From NCBI GenBank assembly GCA_902800055.1, contig CADCCW010000017.1, positions 1 through 42,177 of the forward strand: a stretch of DNA of 42,177 nucleotides, given 5' to 3'. The first letter of the stretch is position 1, and each line of letters begins with the position of its first letter. The translations under genes were made by a program, and so were the position numbers. The stretch is from an uncultured bacterium (GTDB taxonomy: Bacteria > Verrucomicrobiota > Kiritimatiellia > RFP12 > UBA1067). Below, in pieces: positions 33,093-40,257 of this stretch. Below the pieces are notes generated by a model. That model searched no databases, had not been told where the DNA came from, and saw nothing but the letters and a program-made list of their open reading frames with translations.

Positions 33093-34385
33093 TCAGTCGT
33101 CGATCGTGGTGCGGTCAAAGGTGAATCCGCGGCAGTTGTGCAGGACGAACTCCTGCGGCGGGGCGCTGCCCGCCCCGCGCCACGGACCTGCCGCGGACGG
33201 ATCGCGCACGAAGCGGCAGTCGGTGAAGGCGAAGCCCTCGAACGGACGCTCCTTTGCGCCGCGGAAGTACGGACACCCGTACGAGCGCGCAACCACGTTC
33301 GAGAACGAGATGCCGCGGCAGGCGGCAATGTCGTCCTCGGCGCCCTCGAAGACGCGCACCGCGAGCGGCGACGTGTGCATCCGCTCCATCCTGATGCTCG
33401 AGAAGGAGATGCGCTCGATCACGGTCTGCTCGATTCCGTAGTCGCCGGCCGGGTTCCAGCTCTTCGGCACGAACCAGATGTTGATCCCGACGGTGGAGTC
33501 GCGGCAGACGATGTCCGAGAACGAGCAGTCGCGGATCGTCCCCTCGCGGCACCAGCCGACGCGGATGCAGTTGGCGTAGCTCCTGAGGTCGCAGTTCCTC
33601 ACCGTCACCCGCTCGCAGGTTTTGCGCTTGGCGAGCGAGCGGGTGTTGCACCGCACCACGATTGCGTCGTCGCCGGACTCGATGGTGCAGTTGGAGATCG
33701 AGACGTCCCGGCAGGCGTTGACGTGGATGCCGTCGTTGTTGGGGTAGGTCACGTCGGAGCGGATGCGGCAGCCGTCGAAGACGACGCGGTCGCAGTCGTG
33801 CACCCAGTAGCCCCAGCCGGCCGGCTGGTTGGTGAGGAGGACCCCCTTCACCGCGACGTCGCGGCAGCCGGCGAAGAAGACGACGCGCGGCGGCGACTGG
33901 TCGAAGCCGCCGATGCGCTCGAACTTCCACTTCTTCGACTCCGCGTCCGCGACGGGCCGCACGAAGCAGGTGCCGTTGCCGTCGATCACGCCTTCGCCGG
34001 TGATGGCGATGCGCTCGGCCTCGTCGGCCCAGATGAGCGCGGCGTCGCGCGCGCGCGGCAGGTTCGCGGAGACGACGTGCTTCATGTCGCCGCGGTTGGG
34101 GTAGTCGCGCCAGTCGCCGGAGCCGAGGATGCGGCCGCCGGACGCGAGATGCAGCTCGACGCCGCTCCGGAGCCGGATGGGCTTGACGAGGTAGGTTCCG
34201 CCGTCCACGACCACGCGCCCGCCGCCGGCCTCGGCGCACTCGTCGATCGCCCGCTGCACCGCGGCGGTGTCGAAGGTGCGGCCGTCGCCCTTCGCGCCGT
34301 AGTCGCGCGGGTCGAAGTCGCCGGCCGCCGCGGCGGCAAGCGCCAGCGCGGCGATCAACGCGCAGAACGATTCCCTTGCAATCAC
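33093..34385 (-). CDS. secreted GH28-like beta-helix protein, copy 2
   Basis: 430 residues, clearly paralogous to copy 1. It has a short signal peptide, DYGAKGDGRTFDT (28-40), PNNDGIH (215-221), GDDAIVV (238-244) and SYANCIRVGW (269-278). Here the His of the second block is lost altogether (Ser-Tyr-Ala-Asn). The GTG start overlaps the stop of the pseudopilin-like gene as GTGA, indicating translational coupling. Carbohydrate target unknown. Confidence 0.88.
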   Translation of the reverse strand: MIARESFCALIAALALAAAAAGDFDPRDYGAKGDGRTFDTAAVQRAIDECAEAGGGRVVVDGGTYLVKPIRLRSGVELHLASGGRILGSGDWRDYPNRGDMKHVVSANLPRARDAALIWADEAERIAITGEGVIDGNGTCFVRPVADAESKKWKFERIGGFDQSPPRVVFFAGCRDVAVKGVLLTNQPAGWGYWVHDCDRVVFDGCRIRSDVTYPNNDGIHVNACRDVSISNCTIESGDDAIVVRCNTRSLAKRKTCERVTVRNCDLRSYANCIRVGWCREGTIRDCSFSDIVCRDSTVGINIWFVPKSWNPAGDYGIEQTVIERISFSSIRMERMHTSPLAVRVFEGAEDDIAACRGISFSNVVARSYGCPYFRGAKERPFEGFAFTDCRFVRDPSAAGPWRGAGSAPPQEFVLHNCRGFTFDRTTIDD

Positions 34386-35092
34386 TCGTATTCCTTCATC
34401 TGCTCCTGGACGCGGAGCTTGGTGGCCTCGTCTGGCGCGACCACCACGCCGCGCAGCTCGCACGGCGCCCAGTGGTTGGTCCAGGAGGTGTCGCGGAACG
34501 GCTCGTCGAAGCTGAGCTGGTCCGGGAGGACGTCGTCGTCGGTGCCGGCGCGTCCGTCCGGGCCCTTGGAGTAGAGGATCGGGTTGCCGCCCTCGGGGCG
34601 AGGCTCGTAGAAGTAGTCGTTGCCCCACGGGTCCTTGACCACGTGGTTGATGTAGGGGCCGTCCCAGCCGGGATGCTGCCGCCGCACCGTCAGGATCTCC
34701 TTCGGCTTGCGGTATGCGAGCGGGGCGAGGCCCTCCTCGGACGACGGATACTCGCCGACGTGGAACTTGTAGCGGCCGAGCGCCACCGACAGCGCGTCCA
34801 TCGACTTGCGGGCGTTGAGCGCGCTGCGCTCGATGCGCTTCTTGCCGAGGGTCAGGTCGCCGCGCATGATGGCGGGGACGACCAGCGAACCGGCCACGAC
34901 GAGGACGAGCACCACCATTCCGTAGAAGAGCGGCCCCTTCTTCAGGTCCGGCGCGCCGCCGGCGATCTCCGCCTTCTTCGCCTCGTACTCGCGCGCGATC
35001 TTCTTGATCGCCAGCTGCTTCTTGCGGCGCTTTTCGTCCAGCTGCGGGTTCTTCGCCTTGAACTTCTTCCTGAGCTCGGTGTAGTCGACCAT
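34382..35092 (-). CDS. GspG-like protein lacking a prepilin signal
   Basis: 236 residues. The C-terminal part matches the type II secretion major pseudopilin core: YPSSEEGL (115-122), GPYI, DPWGNDYFYEP (154-164), and SKGPDG-x-GTDDD (175-187), which holds the calcium-binding loop in GspG. But the N-terminus is about 55 highly charged residues before the membrane segment (about 55-75), with no prepilin peptidase site (Gly-Phe-Thr-Leu-Ile-Glu type). It would sit as a signal-anchored membrane protein rather than be assembled in a pilus. ATG 35092 with GAGGAG ahead. It precedes two exported glycan-active proteins, so a secretion role is possible but unproven. Confidence 0.8.
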   Translation of the reverse strand: MVDYTELRKKFKAKNPQLDEKRRKKQLAIKKIAREYEAKKAEIAGGAPDLKKGPLFYGMVVLVLVVAGSLVVPAIMRGDLTLGKKRIERSALNARKSMDALSVALGRYKFHVGEYPSSEEGLAPLAYRKPKEILTVRRQHPGWDGPYINHVVKDPWGNDYFYEPRPEGGNPILYSKGPDGRAGTDDDVLPDQLSFDEPFRDTSWTNHWAPCELRGVVVAPDEATKLRVQEQMKEYE

Positions 35093-35115
35093 GTTCGCGC
35101 TTCTCCTCAGTGGTT

Positions 35116-36435
35116 TCAACATCCAATGCGCTCGACGACGAGCGGCTTCGGCGGCGGTGGCGTCGGCGATATGGCGAACGCCTTGATCAGCTCCGCCGCC
35201 GCGCGTTCGAGCGCGTCGGGATCGGAGCCCTTCTCGAGCGTCGCGAGCGGCGCGCCGATCGCCACCCGGTCGCCGCGCCTGACGGCGAGGCGCACCCCAG
35301 CGAGATGATCGATGCGGTCGTCCGGCTTCTCGCGCCCGGCGCCGAGCGAAAGCGCCACGCGGGCGACGCGGTCGGCGTCAATCGACTCCACGTAGCCGGA
35401 GCGCACCGACTGGATGCGGTACTTGACCGTTGGGCGCGCAAGGCGGCGCGCGAAGGCGTCGAGATCGCCGCCCTGGGCGGCAACCATCTCGCGGAACTTC
35501 GCAAGCGCCGAGCCGTCGGCAAGGTGCGCGCTGCACTCGGCGCGCGCGTCGTCGAGGGGAACGCCGCGGGCGATGGAGACCATCAGCGCGGCGAACTCGA
35601 CCGAAAGGCCGACGATGTCGGCAAGCGGACCCGACTCCGCGCCGGGCGCAAGCATCTCCAGCGCCTCGGCGACCTCGCAGGCGTTGCCGACCGAAAAGCC
35701 GAGCGGCTCGTCCATGTCAGTCACCAGCGCGGCGGCTCGCCGGCCGGAGGCGCAGACGCCGGAAACGAGGCTCTCGGCGAGCGCATGAGCCTCGGCCGCA
35801 TCCTTCATGAAGGCGCCGCGGCCGCACTTGACGTCGAAGACAAGCGTCTCCGCCCCTTCCGCAAGCTTCTTGGAAAGAATAGAGGCGGTGATGAGCGGAA
35901 TCGAGGCGACGGTGCCGGTGACGTCGCGGAGCGCATAGAGCCTGCGGTCGGCCGGGGCGATTTCGGCTGTCTGCGTCGCCAGCGCGATGCCAGTCTCGGC
36001 GACGACGCGCTTGAGCTCGTCGATGGAGAGCGAGACCTTGAAGCCGGGGATCGCCTCGAGCTTGTCGGCGGTGCCGCCGGTGAGCCCAAGCCCGCGGCCG
36101 ACGAGCGAGGGGACGGCAAGGCCGCAGGCGGCGGCGAGCGGCTGGATGACGAACGAGAGCTTGTCGCCGACACCGCCGGTGGAGTGCTTGTCGGCGACGG
36201 GCCGATCGACCACGCCCTTCCAGTCGATTGTCGCTCCGGAATTCATCATCACCTCGACGAGGTCGGCGGTCTCGCGCGCGGTCATGCCGCGGCAGCAGAT
36301 GGCCATCGCAAGCGCACTCATCTGGCAGTCAGGGATTTCGCCAGCGGTGAAACCAGAGATGAATTCACGGATCTCGGCGGAGCCAAGCGCTCGCCCCTCA
36401 CGCTTCTTGTCGATAATGGACTTTGCTGAAAACAT
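35116..36435 (-). CDS. deoA: thymidine/pyrimidine-nucleoside phosphorylase
   Basis: 439 residues, normal length. It splits thymidine to thymine and 2-deoxyribose-1-phosphate. Visible: the N-terminal helical domain, KHSTGGVGDK (phosphate loop, about 83-92), TGGTADKLEAIPG, FDVKCGRGAFMK and a C-terminal domain with RSGYVESIDA. The -10 ends 6 nt before this ATG, so the first base of the mRNA should be the A of the start codon. First gene of the long run down to 26375. Confidence 0.96.
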   Translation of the reverse strand: MFSAKSIIDKKREGRALGSAEIREFISGFTAGEIPDCQMSALAMAICCRGMTARETADLVEVMMNSGATIDWKGVVDRPVADKHSTGGVGDKLSFVIQPLAAACGLAVPSLVGRGLGLTGGTADKLEAIPGFKVSLSIDELKRVVAETGIALATQTAEIAPADRRLYALRDVTGTVASIPLITASILSKKLAEGAETLVFDVKCGRGAFMKDAAEAHALAESLVSGVCASGRRAAALVTDMDEPLGFSVGNACEVAEALEMLAPGAESGPLADIVGLSVEFAALMVSIARGVPLDDARAECSAHLADGSALAKFREMVAAQGGDLDAFARRLARPTVKYRIQSVRSGYVESIDADRVARVALSLGAGREKPDDRIDHLAGVRLAVRRGDRVAIGAPLATLEKGSDPDALERAAAELIKAFAISPTPPPPKPLVVERIGC

Positions 36436-36441
36436 AGCCGT

Positions 36442-36450
36442 ATTATATCA
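36442..36450 (-). promoter_or_regulatory. extended -10 promoter, leaderless deoA
   Basis: TGATATAAT followed by ACGGCT and then ATG: exactly 6 nt between the -10 and the start codon. The element abuts the hslO stop codon. Confidence 0.7.
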
Positions 36451-36453
36451 TTT

Positions 36454-37230
36454 CTACTTGATGGTAAAAACGTGGCCGCACATGTGGCAGACGATGGTGG
36501 TCGGCTTCGGCAGCGCCGCGCGCTCCGCCTCCGGCAGCGCAGCGACGATCGCCTCGGCGCGCTCCTGCGAGCAGCGGCAGGCGAACGAAAGCGGCGTCGT
36601 GCGCTTCAGCTCGGCGCCCTTGAGCCCCAGCTCGCCTAGAATCCGCCGCGGAGAGACGAAGATCGACTTGAGGTCCTGAAGCCGGCAGCAGACCAGATCG
36701 CCGGCGGCGTCCGGCATGTCCTCCACCAGCACCCCGCGCGCAGACGCGATCACGCAGTCGTCGCTCACCTCCGCCTCCACGCGGATCGTCGCGCGCCGCT
36801 GCAGCGAGCCGGCGAGGTACCCGTCCAGCGACGCGGCGATGCCCTGCGAGACTATCCGCCCCGGCACCGACCGCGTCACCTGCCACTTCGCGTCGCCCAC
36901 CACCTTGCGCGGGTCGGCCTTGCCAAGTCCGTCGAAGTCGTCCAACACCTTCCGCTCGGTGTAGCCGCGCAGCGTGCCGGCGGCGGTGCACTCCACGTTG
37001 AGCCCGCCGAGCGGACCAGAGCACTTCATCTGGAGCGAAACTACCTCGTCCTGCTCCGACGTCTCCGCGCCGAAAAGCGCCGCGGCGGCCAGCGCCTCCG
37101 AGAGGAAACGCGCGCTCGTCGGCCCGGCGAGATGTCCGCTCACGAGCGCGTTCGCCGCGGCGGTGACGTCCGCCACCGTCACCGACACCTTGCGCTCGGC
37201 ATCATACCATTCCTCGCGGCAGTTCTCCAT
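36454..37230 (-). CDS. hslO: redox-regulated chaperone Hsp33
   Basis: 258 residues, slightly short for the family (about 290). The C-terminal zinc centre is intact: C218-x-C220 and C248-x-x-C251 (CHMC). Oxidation of these Cys releases zinc and turns on holdase activity under oxidative and heat stress. The N-terminal core has SGPLGGLNVE (71-80). ATG 37230 lies 8 nt below the SGNH hydrolase stop, so the two are cotranscribed. Confidence 0.93.
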   Translation of the reverse strand: MENCREEWYDAERKVSVTVADVTAAANALVSGHLAGPTSARFLSEALAAAALFGAETSEQDEVVSLQMKCSGPLGGLNVECTAAGTLRGYTERKVLDDFDGLGKADPRKVVGDAKWQVTRSVPGRIVSQGIAASLDGYLAGSLQRRATIRVEAEVSDDCVIASARGVLVEDMPDAAGDLVCCRLQDLKSIFVSPRRILGELGLKGAELKRTTPLSFACRCSQERAEAIVAALPEAERAALPKPTTIVCHMCGHVFTIK

Positions 37231-37238
37231 CGTCGCGC

Positions 37239-38363
37239 CTACCTGAGCTTCAGCGCCTTGGCCACTGCCGCGCCGAATCCGCGCGCAAGCGCCGCCATGC
37301 CGATGTCGTTCGGGTGGCAACCGTCAACCGTCCCCTCGCCGTCATAGCCGAACTGCTCGTCGGCCCGGAGGTAGACGAGGTCCTTCCATCCCTCCGCGAC
37401 GAGCTTGTCGTAGAGCGCACGCACGAAATTGTCCTTGTCGCCGAAGCGCTTCGGTCCGCCCGGGCGCAGGTAGACGTCGCACTGCTCCGCCATGACGATC
37501 GGCACGCCCGGGCGCTTCGCGCGCAGATTGCGGATGAACGGCTCGTAGCGCTCCTCCACCATCTTCATGTCCATGTTCCAGAGGCAGTCGAGCACATAGC
37601 AGCTCGCGTCAATCGCGGCAAGATGCTCGCTCATCTCGAGCTCCATCTTGCCCGAGCCGGAGAAGCCAAGGTTGACGACCGGCACGTCCAGTTCGCGCCC
37701 GACGATGTTGACGAACGAGAGGCCGGGACGCGACGCGCAGCCGCCGTGGGTGATGGAGGTGCCGTAGAAGACGACCGGCTTGGTAACGCCGGACTGGTGC
37801 GGCGGCGGCGCGGAGATGGTCGCGCCCTCGTCGATGCCGATTGCGATGCTCTTCACACCGTTGTAGAGCGGCAGGTTGATAAGGCACGCGTCGCCCGGGG
37901 TCCAGGGAACGGAAAGCTGCGACCCTTCCGGCTTGTAGATGCGCCCGGTGTTCACGTAGCGCCACTTGCCGTCCGGCTCCTGGCGGTAGACGTCGACGCC
38001 GCTCACCCCAGTCGCCGGCATGTGATCCATCGCCAGGCTGCTGTTGACCGGCACCCACTTGACGATGACGCGCTTCGAGTCGGTGCGGAACCTGAGCTGC
38101 ATGCCGGTCGTGTGGTTGAGCATGCCGCGCACGCCGGCGTTTACGTTCGTGGTCACGGTCTTCGGCAGCCGGTCGTAGTAGGCGGCGGTGTTGTCGAAGG
38201 CGCGGCCCTCGATGGGCAAGTGGACGCCGTCGATCCACTTCACCCCGTTCTCGACCTTGGCGGTGGCGACGGCCATGCGCGGGTCGTAGTCGGAGATGTC
38301 GGCTGCTCCAGCCGCCATTGCCGCAATGCAGAGCATCCCGCTCGCAATCATTTTCGTTTTCAT
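37239..38363 (-). CDS. secreted SGNH hydrolase with N-terminal beta domain
   Basis: 374 residues. A signal peptide (about 1-20) is followed by a beta-rich N-terminal domain (about 30-175) of the SGNH_N kind. The catalytic domain has YGTSITHGG (Ser nucleophile), GFSGSGK, and DGCHPNDIG with the Asp-His pair. Members are carbohydrate esterases, often acetyl-xylan or pectin esterases. I start it at 38363: the longer frame would overlap the promoter. The -10 ends exactly 6 nt before this ATG, so the mRNA is leaderless. Confidence 0.9.
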   Translation of the reverse strand: MKTKMIASGMLCIAAMAAGAADISDYDPRMAVATAKVENGVKWIDGVHLPIEGRAFDNTAAYYDRLPKTVTTNVNAGVRGMLNHTTGMQLRFRTDSKRVIVKWVPVNSSLAMDHMPATGVSGVDVYRQEPDGKWRYVNTGRIYKPEGSQLSVPWTPGDACLINLPLYNGVKSIAIGIDEGATISAPPPHQSGVTKPVVFYGTSITHGGCASRPGLSFVNIVGRELDVPVVNLGFSGSGKMELEMSEHLAAIDASCYVLDCLWNMDMKMVEERYEPFIRNLRAKRPGVPIVMAEQCDVYLRPGGPKRFGDKDNFVRALYDKLVAEGWKDLVYLRADEQFGYDGEGTVDGCHPNDIGMAALARGFGAAVAKALKLR

Positions 38364-38369
38364 GCACAT

Positions 38370-38378
38370 ATTATACCA
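38370..38378 (-). promoter_or_regulatory. extended -10 promoter, leaderless SGNH hydrolase
   Basis: TGGTATAAT then ATGTGC and the ATG at 38363. Six bases separate the -10 from the start codon. Confidence 0.75.
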
Positions 38379-38410
38379 TATTCGTTGCTCGTGGTTCGCA
38401 TCCAACATTT

Positions 38411-39022
38411 TCACTGTATTGATCGCAGGTATTCCGCAAAGAGACGGTCATACACAATCCAACCTGCTTCAGCCTTGTACGCGATGTCCTTGCCTGCGAG
38501 GTCCTTGAGCGCGGCCCTGACAGTCGAAGCGCCCCTCAGCCCGTTCCGGGACAGGAAGCCAGTCGATGTCGGCTCCGAGACTATTCCATTGCGGGCAATC
38601 GCCATAACAAGCTCCTGGGACGCTTCGTTCTGCGCACACAGGAGGTCATGGTAGATAAGCGCCCGTTCCTCGTAGAGTTCCTTGACGGCCGCATCGACCT
38701 GACTGTCATGTTCAAGCGACATACGAGTTTCCCATACTTTGTTCAGCACCGCCTGGACATACCAGGTGACGCCGTCGAACCTCCTGTAGAGCCTCATGAA
38801 CACGTCCTCGTCAACCTCCCACCCCTCCGTGGAGAAAAAACCCCTCGCAAAAGAAAGATAGCTTTTCGGTGGAATCACGTCCAGATTCATTATCTGCGTG
38901 GACTGGTAAAACGCACCCTGCGGCATGACGAACATCTCCGACATCAGATGGCGGCGCGATCCGGCAAAGACAAACCGAACCCACGGAACGAACTGAATGT
39001 AGCTTCTGAGAAGCGCCTCCAC
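38411..39022 (-). pseudogene. remnant of an AAA ATPase (archaeal-type, PF01637-like), N-terminus lost
   Basis: 203 residues that match the C-terminal two thirds of this ATPase group: an arginine-finger strand VRFVFAGSRRHLMSEMF, the sensor region and a winged-helix part (SRNGLRGASTVRAALKDLAGKDI) ending in YLRSIQ. The Walker A and B region that should precede it, about 150 residues, is absent, and the frame closes with a TGA shortly upstream of the GTG at 39022. Lower GC than its neighbours. These ATPases occur as many scattered copies in gut bacteria and are often decayed. Confidence 0.75.
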
Positions 39023-39142
39023 ATGGCAAAAGTTTTGTCACAAAAATTTCGCCCTCTGCTTTGCCATAGTGAACGCAATTTTAGATTTTGTTTAGTTAGT
39101 CAACAGGTTCCCTCGGCCCGCCACGGACTCAGAACGCCGCGC

Positions 39143-40162
39143 TTAGGGCAGGACATCCTCCAGCACGTGGAAGGTCGAGCCCGCGCGCATCGGGGCTACC
39201 GACGGGCCGAAGTCCTTCATGTGCGGTGAGGCAAGATGCGCCTTCAACTCCGGAAGCGAGCGCCACTTCTCGAGCATCCAGAAGGTGCGGTCGCCGAAAC
39301 GCTGGGGCTTGTCCCAGTCGGTCTCGGCGTCGCCGAGGAGCCGGTACTCGCAGCAGCCCGGCTCGGCGCGGACCGCCGCCAGCACGGCCTTGGTCTTCGC
39401 CAGGTACGCGGCGCGGTCGGCGTCCGGCTTCAGGTCGAAGCGGCAGAGCACCCAGACCGGCTTCCAGCTCTCCCAGTCGAGCGCCGCGACGCGGTCCTCC
39501 GCCATGCCGAGCGCGCGCAGGACGCCGCGGGCCATCAGGCGGTTGCCGGCCGGGAGCATGTGCACGTTGTCACGCGTGAGCCTCACGGACGGATCGGCGG
39601 CGTGGGCCTTCCACATATCGGCGTTGAGGTCGGCGACGGGGTAGCCGCGGCGCTTCGCCTCGGCGCGGAGCCACTCGTTGTAGGGCGCGAGGGTCACGTT
39701 GTGCTTGGACTTCTCCATCTCACGCTCCTCGAACATCGTCGCCGTCAGCACGACCACCTGGCAGTTCGACGCCGCGCACTTGTCGAATATCGCCGAGATG
39801 TTCTTCTGGTAGTCCTCAAGCGAAACGCCGCGGTTGTTGTCCTGGTGCCAGACGTCGTTGACGCCGCACGAGAGCGTCATCACCTTCGGCTTCTTAGTAA
39901 GCACGTCGCGGTCGAGCCGTGCGAGCATGTCGTTGGACTTGTGGCCGCTCACGCCGGCCTTGACCGGCTTTACGTACACGCCATCGACGGCGAGCGAGCG
40001 CAGGACGAGGTTGACGTAGCCGTCGGGGCTTTCCTGGCCCTGCTGGGTGATCGAGTCGCCGAGGAACGCCAGCGTGTCGCCGCACTTGACGAGCAGTCCG
40101 TCCTCCGCAGCCGCCGCAAACGCGCACGCAACCGCCGCAGCCGCAACCATAAGTTTCTTCAT
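39143..40162 (-). CDS. secreted SGNH esterase fused to ABM-type domain
   Basis: 339 residues. Signal peptide about 1-19. SGNH domain about 25-220 with FLGDSITQQG (Ser36), CGVND (99-103) and DNVHMLPAG (Asp198, His201). From about 236 to the end is an antibiotic-biosynthesis-monooxygenase (YgiN-like) ferredoxin fold: FDLKPDADRAAYL, REPGC-like RAEPGCCEYRL, FWMLEKWRSLPELKAHL and HMKDF. The first half is an esterase acting on a carbohydrate or acyl substrate. ABM domains are usually stand-alone dimeric enzymes, so their presence on an exported esterase is strange. ATG 40162 has AAAGGAG ahead. Confidence 0.85.
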   Translation of the reverse strand: MKKLMVAAAAVACAFAAAAEDGLLVKCGDTLAFLGDSITQQGQESPDGYVNLVLRSLAVDGVYVKPVKAGVSGHKSNDMLARLDRDVLTKKPKVMTLSCGVNDVWHQDNNRGVSLEDYQKNISAIFDKCAASNCQVVVLTATMFEEREMEKSKHNVTLAPYNEWLRAEAKRRGYPVADLNADMWKAHAADPSVRLTRDNVHMLPAGNRLMARGVLRALGMAEDRVAALDWESWKPVWVLCRFDLKPDADRAAYLAKTKAVLAAVRAEPGCCEYRLLGDAETDWDKPQRFGDRTFWMLEKWRSLPELKAHLASPHMKDFGPSVAPMRAGSTFHVLEDVLP

Positions 40163-40195
40163 GTCCTTTGCTCCTTTCGCTTTGGTAATGCGCAT

Positions 40196-40204
40196 ATTAT
40201 ACCA
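40196..40204 (-). promoter_or_regulatory. extended -10 promoter for the SGNH-ABM gene
   Basis: TGGTATAAT followed by ATGCGC. The leader is about 27 nt and contains AAAGGAG. It directly abuts the T run of the preceding terminator. Confidence 0.7.
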
Positions 40205-40232
40205 AAAGACGGCGCCTCTTAGCAAAGGCGCC
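40204..40232 (-). terminator. Rho-independent terminator of the surface-protein gene
   Basis: A 7-bp stem, GGCGCCT with AGGCGCC (8-nt loop), is followed on the minus strand by GTCTTTT. Confidence 0.65.
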
Positions 40233-40257
40233 GCCTGTGGCCTCTATACCCCAGACT

